Source of the DNA: Crotalaria pallida
Taxonomy: Eukaryota; Streptophyta; Magnoliopsida; Fabales; Fabaceae
Direction: 5' to 3'
Length of the DNA: 64,000 nt
Assembly (NCBI GenBank): GCA_037953625.1
Contig: CM075654.1
Coordinates: 22,685,501 to 22,749,500 of the forward strand
Below, in pieces: positions 1 through 11,185 of the stretch. A model generated the notes under the pieces. That model was not told where the DNA came from, did not search any database, and saw only the letters and a list, made by a program, of their open reading frames with translations. The stretch's first letter is position 1. Each line of letters starts with the position of its first letter. The translations under genes and the position numbers were made by a program.

Positions 1-225
1 CTTTTTATCATCGTCATTCCAACTTTTCCTAGGAATTTCAATGACTTCCCCATTTACCATATGTCTAGGAATATAAGGACCATCCTCTATTGCATCCCAA
101 ATATCGGTGTCTATTGCTTCAATAAAAACTCTCATCCTAACCTTCCAATAAGCATACCCTTCACCATTAAAGAATGGAGGGCGGTTTATTGAAGAGGGAC
201 CTTCTTGATAATTGCTAGAGCCCAT
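1..225 (-). CDS. Copia gag N-terminus, partial (runs off left edge)
   Basis: The first 75 codons of a Ty1/copia Gag, reading leftward from an ATG at 225-223 and cut by the window edge. The visible protein has the plant copia Gag signature: a proline/phenylalanine segment (RPPFFNGEGYAYWK) followed by a tryptophan-containing helix (DIWDAIE). It closely resembles the + strand gag starting at 52482, so both belong to the same Sirevirus-like group. No stop or frameshift is visible in this part. Gag forms the particle that packages the element RNA. The gene lies 53 bp downstream of the primer-binding site at 278-289, in the order expected for a minus-strand element whose 5' LTR is 292-1877. Pol would lie to the left of the window. 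Confidence 0.85.
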   Translation of the reverse strand, partial: MGSSNYQEGPSSINRPPFFNGEGYAYWKVRMRVFIEAIDTDIWDAIEDGPYIPRHMVNGEVIEIPRKSWNDDDKK

Positions 226-277
226 AGTTTCCAAAGGATCTTTTCGAAAAAGCTTTTACGCTCGATCTTTCGACCGG

Positions 278-289
278 GCTCTGATACCA
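278..289 (-). other. Primer-binding site of minus-strand copia element
   Basis: On the minus strand this reads TGGTATCAGAGC, complementary to the 3' end of plant initiator tRNA-Met, the usual primer for reverse transcription. It sits two bases downstream of the 5' LTR end at 292. Confidence 0.9.
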
Positions 290-428
290 CTTGTTGGAAA
301 CCAACAAGCGGGCTTTGCAATTACTAGAGGGGGGGTGAATAGTAATCGGAATGCAACAGTGACTAATTTTTCGAATGCAATTAGGTTTAATTAATCAAGT
401 GCAGATTTTTCAGAAACAGAGCACGAAC

Positions 429-498
429 ACTCGAGTATTTTAAAAACTACTCGAGTAAAAACTCAAGAACACTCGAGTCTTTCCAAGAATACTCGAGT
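429..498. repeat. ACTCGAGT palindrome pairs, cluster 1 (copia LTR)
   Basis: Perfect copies of ACTCGAGT start at 429, 449, 471 and 491, giving two pairs with exactly 20 bp start to start. A decayed copy (ACTCAAG) lies between them. The cluster lies near the U5 end of the minus-strand LTR. Confidence 0.95.
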
Positions 499-1366
499 AA
501 ATCGTCCAGATAGCAGAAAAACAGTTTCTGGAAAATATGCACTTTAATCAATAACAATGAATACAGTTCAAGGCAGATTATTAATAGAGTAGAAAGCAAT
601 TAAATAAAGTTATAACAACTTGAAAACAACTTAATTTCTGCGGAATTGCTACTCTAATTAATAATCCCCTTTTTGAGCAACTTAGGTTTGGTTTTTGCTT
701 GAAGTTAAAGAAAGCTATAAAAGATCAACACCAACAATTTTATACTGGTTCACTCTCTATTTAGAGAGCTAGTCCAGTCCCCCTAAGAACCTTAGGAGTT
801 TCTACTAAAATCAAATTGTTAGAAATATTACAAAGGGTATTGAGATGCCTCACTCAACCTATCCCTTCCAAGAGTGTACCAAACTCTTGAATTTCTACCC
901 CAATTTGATGTTGGTGATGAAGACTCCTTCTTCTTCAAGCTCCTTGAAACCTTCAAGAGCTCCACCAAAGCTAAGAACCTCTTAGCAATTGCTTGGGAAC
1001 CACCCAAGTCTTGAATGAACCTAAGATCCACTTAGGTACACTTGGTTACTAACCAAGATTTTGAGAACAAGATGTGTATGTGTATGTGGAGTGATCCAAC
1101 AAATGATATCCACAACAATTAAGCACAACTCTAACTCTTAGAACAAATAATAATAATGAATGAATATTGAGTTAGAGTAATTATCCACTTGAGAGAGAGA
1201 ATGATCAAAATGAATGTTTTGCACCCTCAACTTTAATGCTCTTGTTGGTTAGTTCAATAGCATTCATTTCATATATCTGGAAAATACAATGAATGAGTGA
1301 AATCAACTCTTTCATTCCATTTTTGCCCTTTTCCAACGGTTAAAATTTTGCTGTCAGAACCAAAAC

Positions 1367-1566
1367 ACTCGAGTACTTTTGACACTACTCGAGTGTTTTG
1401 CCCATCTTTCAATAGAAATGCCCAAGTATTGAACTAACGGTCAAATCTCTGTTTTGAGGCTGAAATACTCGAGTATTCTGGGAAGTACTCGAGTGTTTTG
1501 ATACTCGAGTAACTTTCAGATTACTCGAGTGTCTTTATACTCGAGTATTTTTGTGATTACTCGAGT
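1367..1566. repeat. ACTCGAGT palindrome array, cluster 2 (copia LTR)
   Basis: ACTCGAGT starts at 1367, 1387, 1467, 1487, 1503, 1523, 1539 and 1559. The last six alternate 20, 16, 20, 16 and 20 bp. Spacer sequences differ, so this is not a simple tandem repeat of one unit. Confidence 0.95.
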
Positions 1567-1877
1567 GTTTTGCCCAGAGATGATAAAAATCAAGTTTTTC
1601 AACAATTTATTTCAAGTCTCTCTTCAAGGAATAATTTTATGTAACCCCTAACCTTTTTCATGCAATTAAAATTATTTATCCTAAGGGTGAGATAACTGCC
1701 TAAGCTACCCACTCTCAATAAAATAAAATTACATTCAAAATAAAATTGAGAATGAATAGATACATAATGCACTTGATCTTCTTGACTTGATGAGCTTGAA
1801 TTCTTGCTTTAACTCCATGATCTAATTATATTGTCATCATCAAAATAAATCCACCTAATTGGAGACTTGATTCTACA

Positions 1878-3310
1878 TATAGTTTGATGGAGATAGGCTT
1901 GAGAGCTACAATCATGCATCATGCTACTCATTTAAATTTAATGTGATAAGTGAAAGAAGTATGAACATCCTATTTGTATCCAATAAATGCTATATGCTAA
2001 ATGTGACTGTTGTTCTTTGTCACATACATACATATTCATATTGTACATATTTATACTCTGTTGATTATGTGTATAAAAATGCTTACCCCCTTTGCCCTTG
2101 TAGGTGATGTCTCGTTACATCGCTTGCGTCGAGATCCGGCCACTTCCTAGTGGCACATGGATCTATGAGGACCATCGCGCGGTGTTCGAGGGAGAGGTGG
2201 AGATCACCTTCTACCATCCGAACCCGTTGATTCGATTTCGTCCTCGTAGATTTAGGATTCCCATCATATACACTATGCACGTACCCCCGTTTTACACATA
2301 TCATGGACCACCTCCCACGCGACCAGCTCGCTTTTATCACAGTTTTCGTTTTCGACCTACCCGCTCACACCGTTTTACTTCGAGAGTCGTCCGCGAGGAG
2401 ACTCCCCCTTCTGATCCGAGGAGCCCAGTCAGGGTCTCACCATCACCTGACCCCGTACCCAGTGGTAGGGTACACTCTCCATCGGATGAGATCGAGGAGG
2501 ATCCAGTGGAAGACGAGAGCGGAGGCGAGCCTGTCGTGCATTCTACTGGGAGTGATTGGAGGGATGACGATCCCTAGGTATGCGCATATGGTATATGATG
2601 AGGATCAGAGGATCCGGTGTGGGGATGCTGTGGAGGAGATTTTGCTGCTGCTGTTGTGTTGATGATGATGCTGTTACCTTGTGCTTCTTGGAGACTACTA
2701 CTATCACTACTACTACTACTGATGATGCTGCCAGATCTACGCGACCACCTCTAGAGTCCATATTTTGCTATGTATATATTTTGTAGATATACTTTTGAGT
2801 ACTCTAGGGCTATGGTTACACTATGATGTAGATCTGTTATGGACTTGTTTGGATCTTGGAGACTTTGTTACTGGGACTATGTACTCATGACTCTTTTCAC
2901 ATATATATATATATAACCTATGTGTATATTTCTATTAGATGCATAGTCCTATAATTTCCGCTTACTCTGATTTAAACTTTCTTAAGAGATCGGCTGTAAA
3001 AAGGATTAGATGATGTCAGTTTTACAAAACGAAAAGAATGAATAGCTTCCTTTACTTTCTATCATATAAATACAATTTCAAATGCGAATGCTATTCAGCT
3101 TGTGAAAAGGTTTTCGAAATCGCCGAATTCAATTCAACGGTTTGAAACAATATAGAACTTCTTCTCCAAGAATTCCAAGTGTTGGTTTGTGCACCCGCTT
3201 TAAAGGAAAAATTTTATTCTCACATTTTCTATACAATAACAAGTCCATATATTTTCCAAGAAATACTTAATTATTATAGTATTTATCTCTTGGGGAGAAA
3301 GGGTGTCACA
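1878..3310 (+). mobile_element. Element A 5' LTR, 3' portion (Tekay-like chromovirus)
   Basis: This segment matches 17057-18496 of A's 3' LTR almost base for base; I count only about 20 differences by eye. It ends in GGGTGTCACA, followed by five bases and then the primer-binding site. Its missing 5' part lies left of the inserted copia element, outside the window. It contains one copy of the LTR-encoded ORF (2107-2577). The similarity of the two LTRs says A is a fairly young insertion. Confidence 0.9.
2107..2577 (+). CDS. LTR-encoded conserved protein, 156 aa (copy in A 5' LTR)
   Basis: An intact ORF lying wholly inside an LTR, at ATG 2107 directly after a splice-acceptor-like TTGTAG|GTG. 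The protein has three parts. The N-terminal block (about residues 1-65) holds IEIRP-like, SGTWIYEDHR, FEGEVEITFYHPNP and FRPRRFRIP motifs. The centre (65-105) is rich in proline and arginine. The tail (about 105-156) is acidic and serine-rich (EIEEDPVEDES). I see no signal peptide, membrane segment or known catalytic motif. Compared codon by codon with the copy at 9702, 29 codons differ silently and 6 change the residue, which indicates purifying selection on the protein. The bases after the stop (CCCTAGGTATGC) also resemble a splice donor. Function is unknown; a role in element expression or genome interaction is only inference. Confidence 0.8.
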   Translation: MSRYIACVEIRPLPSGTWIYEDHRAVFEGEVEITFYHPNPLIRFRPRRFRIPIIYTMHVPPFYTYHGPPPTRPARFYHSFRFRPTRSHRFTSRVVREETPPSDPRSPVRVSPSPDPVPSGRVHSPSDEIEEDPVEDESGGEPVVHSTGSDWRDDDP

Positions 3311-3315
3311 CTTAG

Positions 3316-3327
3316 TGGTATCAGAGC
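3316..3327 (+). other. Primer-binding site of element A
   Basis: TGGTATCAGAGC, matching initiator tRNA-Met, five bases after the A 5' LTR end at 3310. It fixes the LTR boundary and the + orientation. Confidence 0.95.
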
Positions 3328-3600
3328 AAAAGTCAGACCCTGTAGTAGTGAAAGTAGTTGCAGGAAGGTAGCCATCAACATCAAGCAGGTATCTCCAGGG
3401 CATGTTCATTACTTTGAATGTTAGTATCTTGTTTGTTGAGATTTAGATACAATTGACTTGTTTGTATCTTGCCTCTTTCGAGCACAAGACACAATTAATT
3501 GTGGATTTAAAAGTATAAGCTATAGTTTTAGTATAGGTGGTGTGAGGAATGTTTTCTTAGTTCAACATATGTGACCATGAGCATATAGCGCAGGTCTATT

Positions 3601-6600
3601 ATGGCAACTAGAAATCAAAATCACACCAATGTGATGTTAGAAAGGATTACCGCGGTGTTGGAATTGATGCAACAACGAGCTCAGCAACCACCTCAACCGG
3701 TTAACCCGCCTCATCAGTGCAATGTGGATAACATTAAGGCAAAGAGTCTGGCTGATTTTAGAAGTTGTAATCCACCCAAGTTTGAAGGAGGATTTATACC
3801 TGAGGAGGCCAACAAGTGGATTCACACTATGGATAAGATTCTGAGAACTCTGGACTGTACGAAAGCTCAAAAAGTGGCCTATGCGGTCTACATGTTAGAA
3901 GATGAAGCTGAGAATTGGTGGAATCACACGGTTCAACTTCTACAGTATGAAGGAAGGGATGTAAATTGGGGTGTATTCACGGAGAAGTTTCTCCATAAAT
4001 ACTTCCCTGAAGATTTGAGGAGAAAGAAGGAGGTGGAGTTTTTACAACTGAAGCAAGGGAGTATGAGTGTGGGTGAGTACGCGGCTAAGTTCGAGGAATT
4101 GATGAAGTACTCTCCATACTATCAGAACAACCCTGATGAAAGGAGCAAATGCATCAAGTTTGAAGGAGGCTTGAGGCCCAAGTTGAAGTCGATTTTCAGC
4201 TATCAGCGAATTCAAAGTTTTCCTGCTCTGGTGGACATGTGTAGAATGTATGAAGATGACAAGAAAGCTGAAGAACTGCAAGTCTCAGAAAAGAAGGATA
4301 ATCAGAGTTATGGACCTCGGAGACGAAAAGGTCTCAACAACCGAGGTAAAGGTCCGTATGATCATCGGGGAAAAGGCAAGGGAAAGGCTGGTGGTTCAGA
4401 TGGAAGAAATTTTCGGAGCGAGGCTCCATTCTGCGACAAGTGCAAGCGCAATCATTATGGTCGTGTTTGTTGGGGAACAAGTGGCTGTTTCAACTGTGGG
4501 AAGCCGGGACACTTTGCAAGAGACTGCAAGGAACCGGTCAAGGCTAACTCAAGAGGAGCTGCTGATAGACCTATGGCTCAAGGAAGGGTTTTCACGCTTA
4601 GCGGTGTGGAAGCGAACCGATCCTCTGATCTGGTGCAAGGTAAATACTTGCTTAATGGTCAGTTCTGTCATGTCTTGTTTGATTCGGGTGCGACGCATTC
4701 ATTTGTTTCATATGAATGTGTAGATCGGTTAAGTTTATCGGTGTCTGAATTACCTTATGCTTTGAAAGTAGAGACCCCTACTAATGCTCCTGTAGTTGTT
4801 TCTAGAGCATGTCTTAACTGTGACATAGAAGTGTTAGGACAAACCTCTAAGGTAGATCTAATCTGTTTACCTTTATCGCAATTGGACGTGATCTTGGCGA
4901 TGGACTGGTTGAGTCAAAACCAAGTGATCATCGATTGTGATAAGAAGATAGTGATCTATAGAAACCCAAAACCCTCCGGCTACATGTGTCTATTCAACAT
5001 TGAAGTAGAGGAGAATGGTCCAAGGTTGGAAGAAATTCCTGTTGTTAGAGACTTCCCGGAGGTATTTGCTAATGAGATCCCTGGTTTGCCACCAAGAAGA
5101 GAGATTGAATTTGGCATCGACCTAGTTCCGGGAGCTGGTCCCATTTCTATCGCTCCTTATAGAATGGCACCACCGGAAATGGCTGAAATGAAGAAGCAGA
5201 TTGAGGAGTTGTTGCAGAAGCAGATGATCCGACCAAGTGTGTCACCTTGGGGTGCTCCGGTTTTGTTTGTCAAAAAGAAAGATGGAAGCATGAGGATGTG
5301 CATCGACTACCGGCAGCTGAATGAGGTCACCATCAAGAACAAGTATCCGTTGCCAAGGATAAATGCTCTTATGGATCAAGTTCGTGGAGCTTCAGTATTC
5401 TCCAAGATTGATTTGAGGTCAGGGTACCATCAGATCAGGATTAGAGAAGAGGATATCTCTAAGACTGCATTTCGATCTCGATACGGACATTATGAGTATG
5501 TTGTGATGTCATTCGGATTGACTAATGCGCCAGCTATCTTCATGGACTACATGAATCGAATCTTTAGACCCTATTTAGATTTATTCGTGGTTGTGTTCAT
5601 CGACGATATCCTCATTTACTCTAAGAGCCCGGAGGAGCATGTTGAACACTTAAGAATAGTATTGAGCATCCTAAAGGAGAAGCAACTATACGCCAAACTT
5701 ACAAAGTGTGAGTTCTGGCTGGAGGAGGTTAAGTTTTTGGGCCATGTAATTTCGAATAAAGGAATAGCAGTAGATCCGACGAAAGTAAGTTAGATTTTGC
5801 AATGGGAGCAACCAAAGTCGGTCACGGAGGTAAGGAGTTTTCTTGGATTGGCTGGTTACTATAGAAGGTTTATCGAAGGTTTCTCAAAGATCGCACTACC
5901 TCTGACAAAGTTGACTCGGAAAGATCAACCTTTCATATGGGATGAGAAGTGTGAAAGGAGTTTCCAGGAGTGGAAAGAAAGGCTGACATCCTCCCCTGTG
6001 TTGGTTCTGCCTGATACACAGAAGAGTTTTGAGGTGTATTGTGACGCATCGAAACAAGGTCTTGGGAGCGTTTTGATGCAAGATGGAAAAGTAGTTGCTT
6101 ACGCCTCGAGACAGTTAAAAGTTCATGAAATGAACTATCCAACTCATGACCTAGAGTTGGCAGCCGTTGTCTTTGCGTTAAAAATTTGGAGGCACTATCT
6201 CTATGGCACTACATTCCGGGTGTTTAGTGACCATAAGAGTTTAAAGTATCTCTTTGACCAGAAGGAGTTGAATATGAGGCAACGCCGATGGATGGAGTTC
6301 TTAAAGGATTATGAGTTTGAACTTCATTACCATCCTGGGAAGGCAAACGTGGTGGCTGATGCGTTGAGTCGAAAGGCAATGCATATTAGTGCAATGATGA
6401 TCAGCGAAGCTGCACTGATAGAAGAATTTAGAGATTTGAGTTTGACGATGCAAGTGGAGCCGACAAGTATCAAAATGGGGATGCTGCAGATTGCTAATGA
6501 GTTTCTGCAGAGGATTCGGGAATTGCAACATGAGGATGAGAGACTTAAGGAAAAGAAGAAGCTGATGAAAGAAGGCAAGGAGTTGGAGTTTCAAGAAGGG

Positions 6601-7325
6601 AAGGATGGAATCCTTCGTTTTAGAGCAAGGATTTGTGTGCCCGATGATCGGGAAGTAAGAAGGATGATTCTGGATGAAGCACATAAGAGCAAAATGAGTA
6701 TGCATCCGGGAGCTACCAAAATGTATCAGAACCTGAAGAGGATATTTTGGTGGCCTGGCTTGAAGAAGGACGTGGCTGAATATGTGGCATGTTGCTTGGT
6801 GTGTCAAAATGCGAAAGTGGAACACCAAAGGCCAGGAGGAAAATTACTTCCCTTGGAGATTCCGTTGTGGAAATGGGATAGTATCTCGATGGATTTCGTG
6901 TCGGGATTGCCAAGGACAACTACTGGTCATGATGCAATCTGGGTGGTTGTGGATCGTCTGACCAAAGCGGCGCATTTTATTCCTGTTAACATGCGCTACT
7001 CTTTGGAGAAGCTCACCCAGTTGTATATCAAGGAAGTTGTTCGTCTGCATGGGGTACCGTCAAGCATTGTGTCAGATCGCGACCCGAGGTTCACATCGAA
7101 GTTTTGGGAAGATCTGCATAAAGCCTTGGGTTCAAGATTGAAGTTGAGTTCTGCATATCACCCTCAGACTGATGGCCAAATGGAAAGGACTATTCAGTCA
7201 TTGGAAGATATTTTAAGAGCTTGTGTTTTGGAAGGACAAGGGAATTGGGAGCAGATGTTGCCGCTCGTGGAATTTACTTACAACAACAGTTACCACACGA
7301 GCATTGGAATGGCACCATTTGAAGC
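3601..7325 (+). pseudogene. Element A gag-pol (chromovirus), one nonsense codon, split by element B
   Basis: Gag-pol polyprotein of a Tekay/Del-like Ty3/gypsy chromovirus. It starts at ATG 3601, just after an acceptor-like AGCGCAG at 3587-3593. Domains in order: Gag (about aa 1-290); zinc knuckle CFNCGKPGHFARDC (near aa 295); aspartic protease with DSGATH (near aa 361); reverse transcriptase with FIDD (near aa 666). Translation stops at a TAG (5791-5793) that replaces a serine codon found in copy B. The frame continues from 5797 with RNase H (YCDASKQGLG), an integrase HHCC region, and catalytic D, D and E regions (SMDFVSG, SDRDPRF, DGQMERT). It breaks at 7325, where B's LTR begins. The missing C-terminus, with the chromodomain, lies at 14270-14865. 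Confidence 0.92.
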
Positions 7326-7587
7326 TGTAACACCCCAAAATTTTAATCCCCGATTAATGGAATGTTAATTATAATTTAATTATAATTAATAGTTTCTATA
7401 TTAATCCTTGATTAAAATATGTATTCATGTGACTAGCTTATGTGTGTAAATTATTTAATAAATAATTTAAATGCATTAAATGAGTATTTTGCATATTAGT
7501 CCCTGGGTTGGGACCTAAAAGCAATTACAGGAAAGGTTTTGGAGGGAAAGTAAATGAAATAATTATTTTTCAAAATTTGGGCAAAAT

Positions 7588-7615
7588 ACTCGAGTATTAT
7601 TCAGAATACTCGAGT
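7588..7615. repeat. ACTCGAGT palindrome pair upstream of B leader
   Basis: Two ACTCGAGT copies start at 7588 and 7608, 20 bp apart and 262 bp from the LTR start. A's 3' LTR has the equivalent pair at 15170 and 15190, also 262 bp in, with one member decayed to ACTCAAGT. Confidence 0.95.
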
Positions 7616-8240
7616 ATTCTGGGTCAAACTGCACGAGTTAGTGCGTTTGGTGAGTCACAGCCAACGATTTCGTGTCGTTGACACGAAATCACCACCATGC
7701 CAACGCCATGGATGTCGTGGCGTGATGCATGAGCCTCCTCCAAGCCTATAAAAGCCAATCAACACCGAATTTGTGAAGATTTGGCTCATTCTTGTTGAAG
7801 TTGAAGAAGTTAGGGTTCCTGGGTTCAAGTGAACGATTCTCTCTCTCTGTTTCGATTCAAGTCATAAACTATACACGAATACAAAGCTCACATCACGAGC
7901 TTTGTATAAACACCAAAATCGTGAGGATTGAGTGAGTGTGTTGGGAGAACGACAGCTTGGAAGTTGGAGTTATTCTGTCAAAGTTGGTTTCTGGAGCTTA
8001 CTTGGAGATTAATTTCTGGTAAGCTCTCGAGCTCCTGAGTCTCAAACTCAATTCCTTTAGTTAGAACATGTTGTATAGAGTTTAGAAATCTAATTTTCCC
8101 CAATTTTTATCTCTGTTTCATGGGTGAACCAATTCGGTTTTGGTGGTGCACTCAAAACTGTCATGCATGTGAAGCTCAAAGTGATTTCTGGGGTTGGAAC
8201 ACTTTTCTTGGATTTCTTTCTGTTGATTCACGTCTGAGAG

Positions 8241-9698
8241 GTAAGGGGAAGTAATTATATTCACTAGATAGAGTTTAAATTCCATTAATTGTGTTAGAGA
8301 GCCACCAAGAGGCTCTAAGGGCTTAGATTGAATAGGAACTTTGGTTTGGAGACCAATCCATGCTCTAAATATGTGATGAGCAAGTTTGATATCATGTATG
8401 TGAACTAAAATGCACTTGGTTTTATGTGTATTGTTCTTTTTATGAGAATTGACATGTTAAGTTGTGAAAATGTGTTTTAATGCATGATTATTGATTTCTC
8501 CGTCAAATCTGTGTTTTGACTTGTAATAAGTGTTGTAACATGTCTAAATAATGTTATGTGAACTCTGTGGATCCCTGGAATGGATTAAATTTGAGTAGAA
8601 ATGAAAATGTCATGTTAAAACCAGTTTTCAGTGCTGTCTGCTGCGAAACACTCGAGTAAAAGGCAGAGTACTCGAGTAAATCGTGTTCAAAACCATGTAA
8701 ATTAAGGAAGAACACTCGAGTAGTCTGTCTGGTACTCGAGTATCGAGCATGACCTGAGGACCATTATAGGCCAAACACTCGAGTCAGTCAAGGTCACTCG
8801 AGTATTCTGGAAATATCCAAGAACACTCGAGTAACCCATGAACCACTCGAGTAAATTGATGAATTGAAAACCCAAATCCTCAGAAAGTCATGAACACTCG
8901 AGTAACTTCAGGAACACTCGAGTAATCTGGAAAATCTAGAGAACACTCGAGTGGACTGAATTTTACTTGAGTATATTGCCCAGAACCTGAAGAACACCAT
9001 TTTCAATTCTAAGTCAAATAATTAATGAATTATTGAGAATAGTCCAAGGGATTAAGACTTAAAGAAATTGATTAATACAAATAGATCGTTTGATGACGGT
9101 CCTTTTGATAAATAAATAAGCCTAGGTGGCCTGCAAAGTATTAATCAACTTCCCTTAAGTTTAAAGGATAAAATGCATTCATTCTGGAGTTCGGATGGTA
9201 GGACGTATTCATGTTTTGATAAACATGTGGAGGGCCTCTCGGAGTGCCAATACGCTTGCTTGATGACACGTCGTTGACGTGGTCGGCCTAGTGGATGCCG
9301 ATATGGATATATCGTTTGGATGACAATCCGTTTGGATGACGGGATATGCTCGGGTGGCATGGATACCAAGCTTGTCGTGTACATTCTAGGTGAATGTACG
9401 AATGGTTGTATACCTAGGAATACAACGCACTGTTGAGTGCTGGGTTGTCAGGGATGGACGTCAGAGAGTGACATAGTATTATGATGGAGATAGGCTTGAG
9501 AGCTAAAGTCATGCATCATGCCATTCATTTAATTCAACTGTGATAAATGAACCAAGTGTGGGCATCTTACTTGCATTCAATATCTGCTAAGTGTTAAATG
9601 TGATTGATATTAATTGATGCATATTTACATGCTTATATTGCATAATTTAGCCTCTGTTGATTATGTGTATAGAATTTCTTACCCCTATGCCCTTGTAG
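8241..9698 (+). other. Predicted intron inside LTR B
   Basis: A strong donor (GAGAG|GTAAGGGG) and an acceptor (CCCTTGTAG|GTGATG) bracket 1458 bp. The donor sequence recurs in A's 3' LTR (15823) and, as AAGG|GTAAGGGG, in D. The acceptor recurs in all six ORF-bearing LTRs. A second, weaker donor lies at 8019. Transcripts are needed to show which is used. Confidence 0.5.
8650..8972. repeat. ACTCGAGT palindrome-pair array in LTR B intron
   Basis: About a dozen ACTCGAGT copies, mostly in pairs 19-20 bp start to start, with unrelated spacers. Decayed members change the central CG to TG or CA, for example ACTTGAGT at 8965. Confidence 0.95.
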
Positions 9699-9701
9699 GT
9701 G

Positions 9702-10172
9702 ATGTCTCGCTACATTGCTTGCATCGAGATCCGGCCACTTCCTAGTGGCATATGGATCTATGAGGATCATCGTGCGGTGTTCGAGGGGGAGGTAGAGATT
9801 ACCTTCTACCACCCGAACCCGCTGATACGATTCCGTCCTCGTAGGTTTAGAATTCCCATCATATACACTATGCATGTACCCCCGTTTTACACTTACCATG
9901 GACCACCTCCCACGCGACCAGCTCGCTCTTACCATAGTTTTCGTTTTCGACCTACCCGCTCTCACCCTTTTACTTCGAGAGTCGTCCGCGAGGAGACTCC
10001 CCTATCTGATCCGAGGAGCCCAGTCAGGGTTTCACCATCACCTGACCCGGTACCCAGTGGTAGGGTACACTCTCCCTCGGATGAGATCGAGGAGGATCCG
10101 GTGGAGGACGAGAGTGGGGGCGAGCCTGTTGTGCATTCTACTGGGAGTGACTGGAAGGACGACGATCCCTAG
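9702..10172 (+). CDS. LTR-encoded conserved protein, 156 aa (copy in LTR B)
   Basis: An intact second copy of the LTR ORF. The acceptor-like CCTTGTAG lies four bases before the ATG. Residue changes from the A 5' copy are few (V/I, T/I, F/S, R/P, P/L, R/K) against 29 silently changed codons, although the flanking LTR has many substitutions and indels. The same N-terminal, proline/arginine-rich and acidic regions are present. Element B's gag-pol has three stop codons, yet this frame is open throughout. Confidence 0.8.
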   Translation: MSRYIACIEIRPLPSGIWIYEDHRAVFEGEVEITFYHPNPLIRFRPRRFRIPIIYTMHVPPFYTYHGPPPTRPARSYHSFRFRPTRSHPFTSRVVREETPLSDPRSPVRVSPSPDPVPSGRVHSPSDEIEEDPVEDESGGEPVVHSTGSDWKDDDP

Positions 10173-10901
10173 GTACATGTATATGGTGTATGGTGTGGAT
10201 CTGAGGATCCCGTGTGTGGAGGAGATTTGTTGCTGCTGCTGTGATGATGATGCTACTACCTTACTCACTTTACTTTTGGGAGACTACTACTGCTACTACT
10301 ACTGCATCTGATGTTGATGGATCTACGTGACTATCCCTGGAGTTGTATTTTGGTTATGTATATATTGTAGATATACTTTTGTAGTACTCTAGGGTTGGGG
10401 TTACATGACTATGTAGATCTATTATGGACTTGTATATTCTGAAACTTGGAGACATGATGATGGACTATGTACTTACCACTTTTATTATCTATATATATAA
10501 ATATAAATCTTATGTTCAAACCATTGCATAGTCCAACACTTTCCGCTTACTCTGATTTAGATTACTTAAGGGTTCGGATACACCCATTAACTCAATGGTA
10601 TCAGCTTTATTAAGAAAAGCAAGGGTAACTACAATTACTTTCAATAATGTATGTACGATTTCCAAAGACGAAGATTACCCTGTTTGTGAAAAGGTTTTAG
10701 GAAAACACCGAACTCGATACAAACGTTTTGAAATAGATATAGTTTATTCTCCAAGAACTTCATCTGTCAATTTGTGCACCCGATCTAAAGAAAAAATTTA
10801 TTTACCATATTTTCTTAACACTCACAAGTCCATATATATTACCCAATATGATATACTTTTATTTTTAAAATTTGGGTAACTACGAAGGGTGTCACACTGA
10901 G

Positions 10902-10913
10902 TGGTATCAGAGC
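10902..10913 (+). other. Primer-binding site of element B
   Basis: TGGTATCAGAGC, five bases after the LTR B end at 10896. It has the same spacing as in element A. Confidence 0.95.
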
Positions 10914-11185
10914 AAAAGTCAGATCCTGTAGTAGTGGAAGCAGTTCAGAAAGGTAGCCATCAACATCAAGCAGGTATCTGCATGGCAATTACATTACTTC
11001 GAATGTTATTATTTTGTTTGTTGAGGTTTAAATACCCTTGATTTGTTTGTATCTTGTCTCTTTGAGTACAAGACGCAATTGATTGTAAATTTAATAAGTT
11101 TAAAATAGAGCCTTAGTATAGGTAGTGTAATGGAAGTTTCTTTAGTTCAACATATGTGACCATAAGTCCATAGCGCAGGTCTAAT

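Larger units (their letters stand above)
292..1877 (-). mobile_element. 5' LTR of a Sirevirus-like copia element inserted into LTR of element A
   Basis: A 1586-bp LTR with TGTTGG...TCTACA ends on the + strand. Its inner end abuts the primer-binding site and its outer end abuts chromovirus LTR sequence. The 3' LTR of element A reads straight across the junction at TATAG (about 17056), so TATAG at 1878-1882 should be one copy of the target duplication; the other lies outside the window. The LTR contains two clusters of ACTCGAGT palindromes (429-498 and 1367-1566). The rest of the element, including pol and the 3' LTR, is off the left edge. Confidence 0.85.
7326..10896 (+). mobile_element. Element B 5' LTR inserted in A pol
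   Basis: A 3571-bp LTR from TGTAACACCC to GGGTGTCACA, followed by a primer-binding site. It starts in the middle of A's integrase-end coding sequence, so the five bases GAAGC (7321-7325) are the expected target duplication; the second copy has been deleted. By eye it differs clearly from A's LTR, with indels, so A and B are different lineages. The parts in order are: a palindrome pair at 7588-7615; a transcript leader; a strong donor (GAGAG|GTAAGGGG at 8241); a palindrome-rich intron with a CGTTTGGATGACGG repeat near 9290-9350; an acceptor at 9697-9698; and an intact ORF at 9702-10172. Confidence 0.92.

Noticed and set aside
2303..2662. A second overlapping frame in the LTR ORF region, also open in other copies
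   Set aside because: It is the shifted frame of a GC-rich coding segment; residue conservation favours the main frame, and the alternative frame varies in length.
429..9000. Regularly spaced short repeats resembling a CRISPR array
   Set aside because: Repeats are 8-12 bp, spacers 8-12 bp, and they sit in LTRs of a plant genome with no cas genes.
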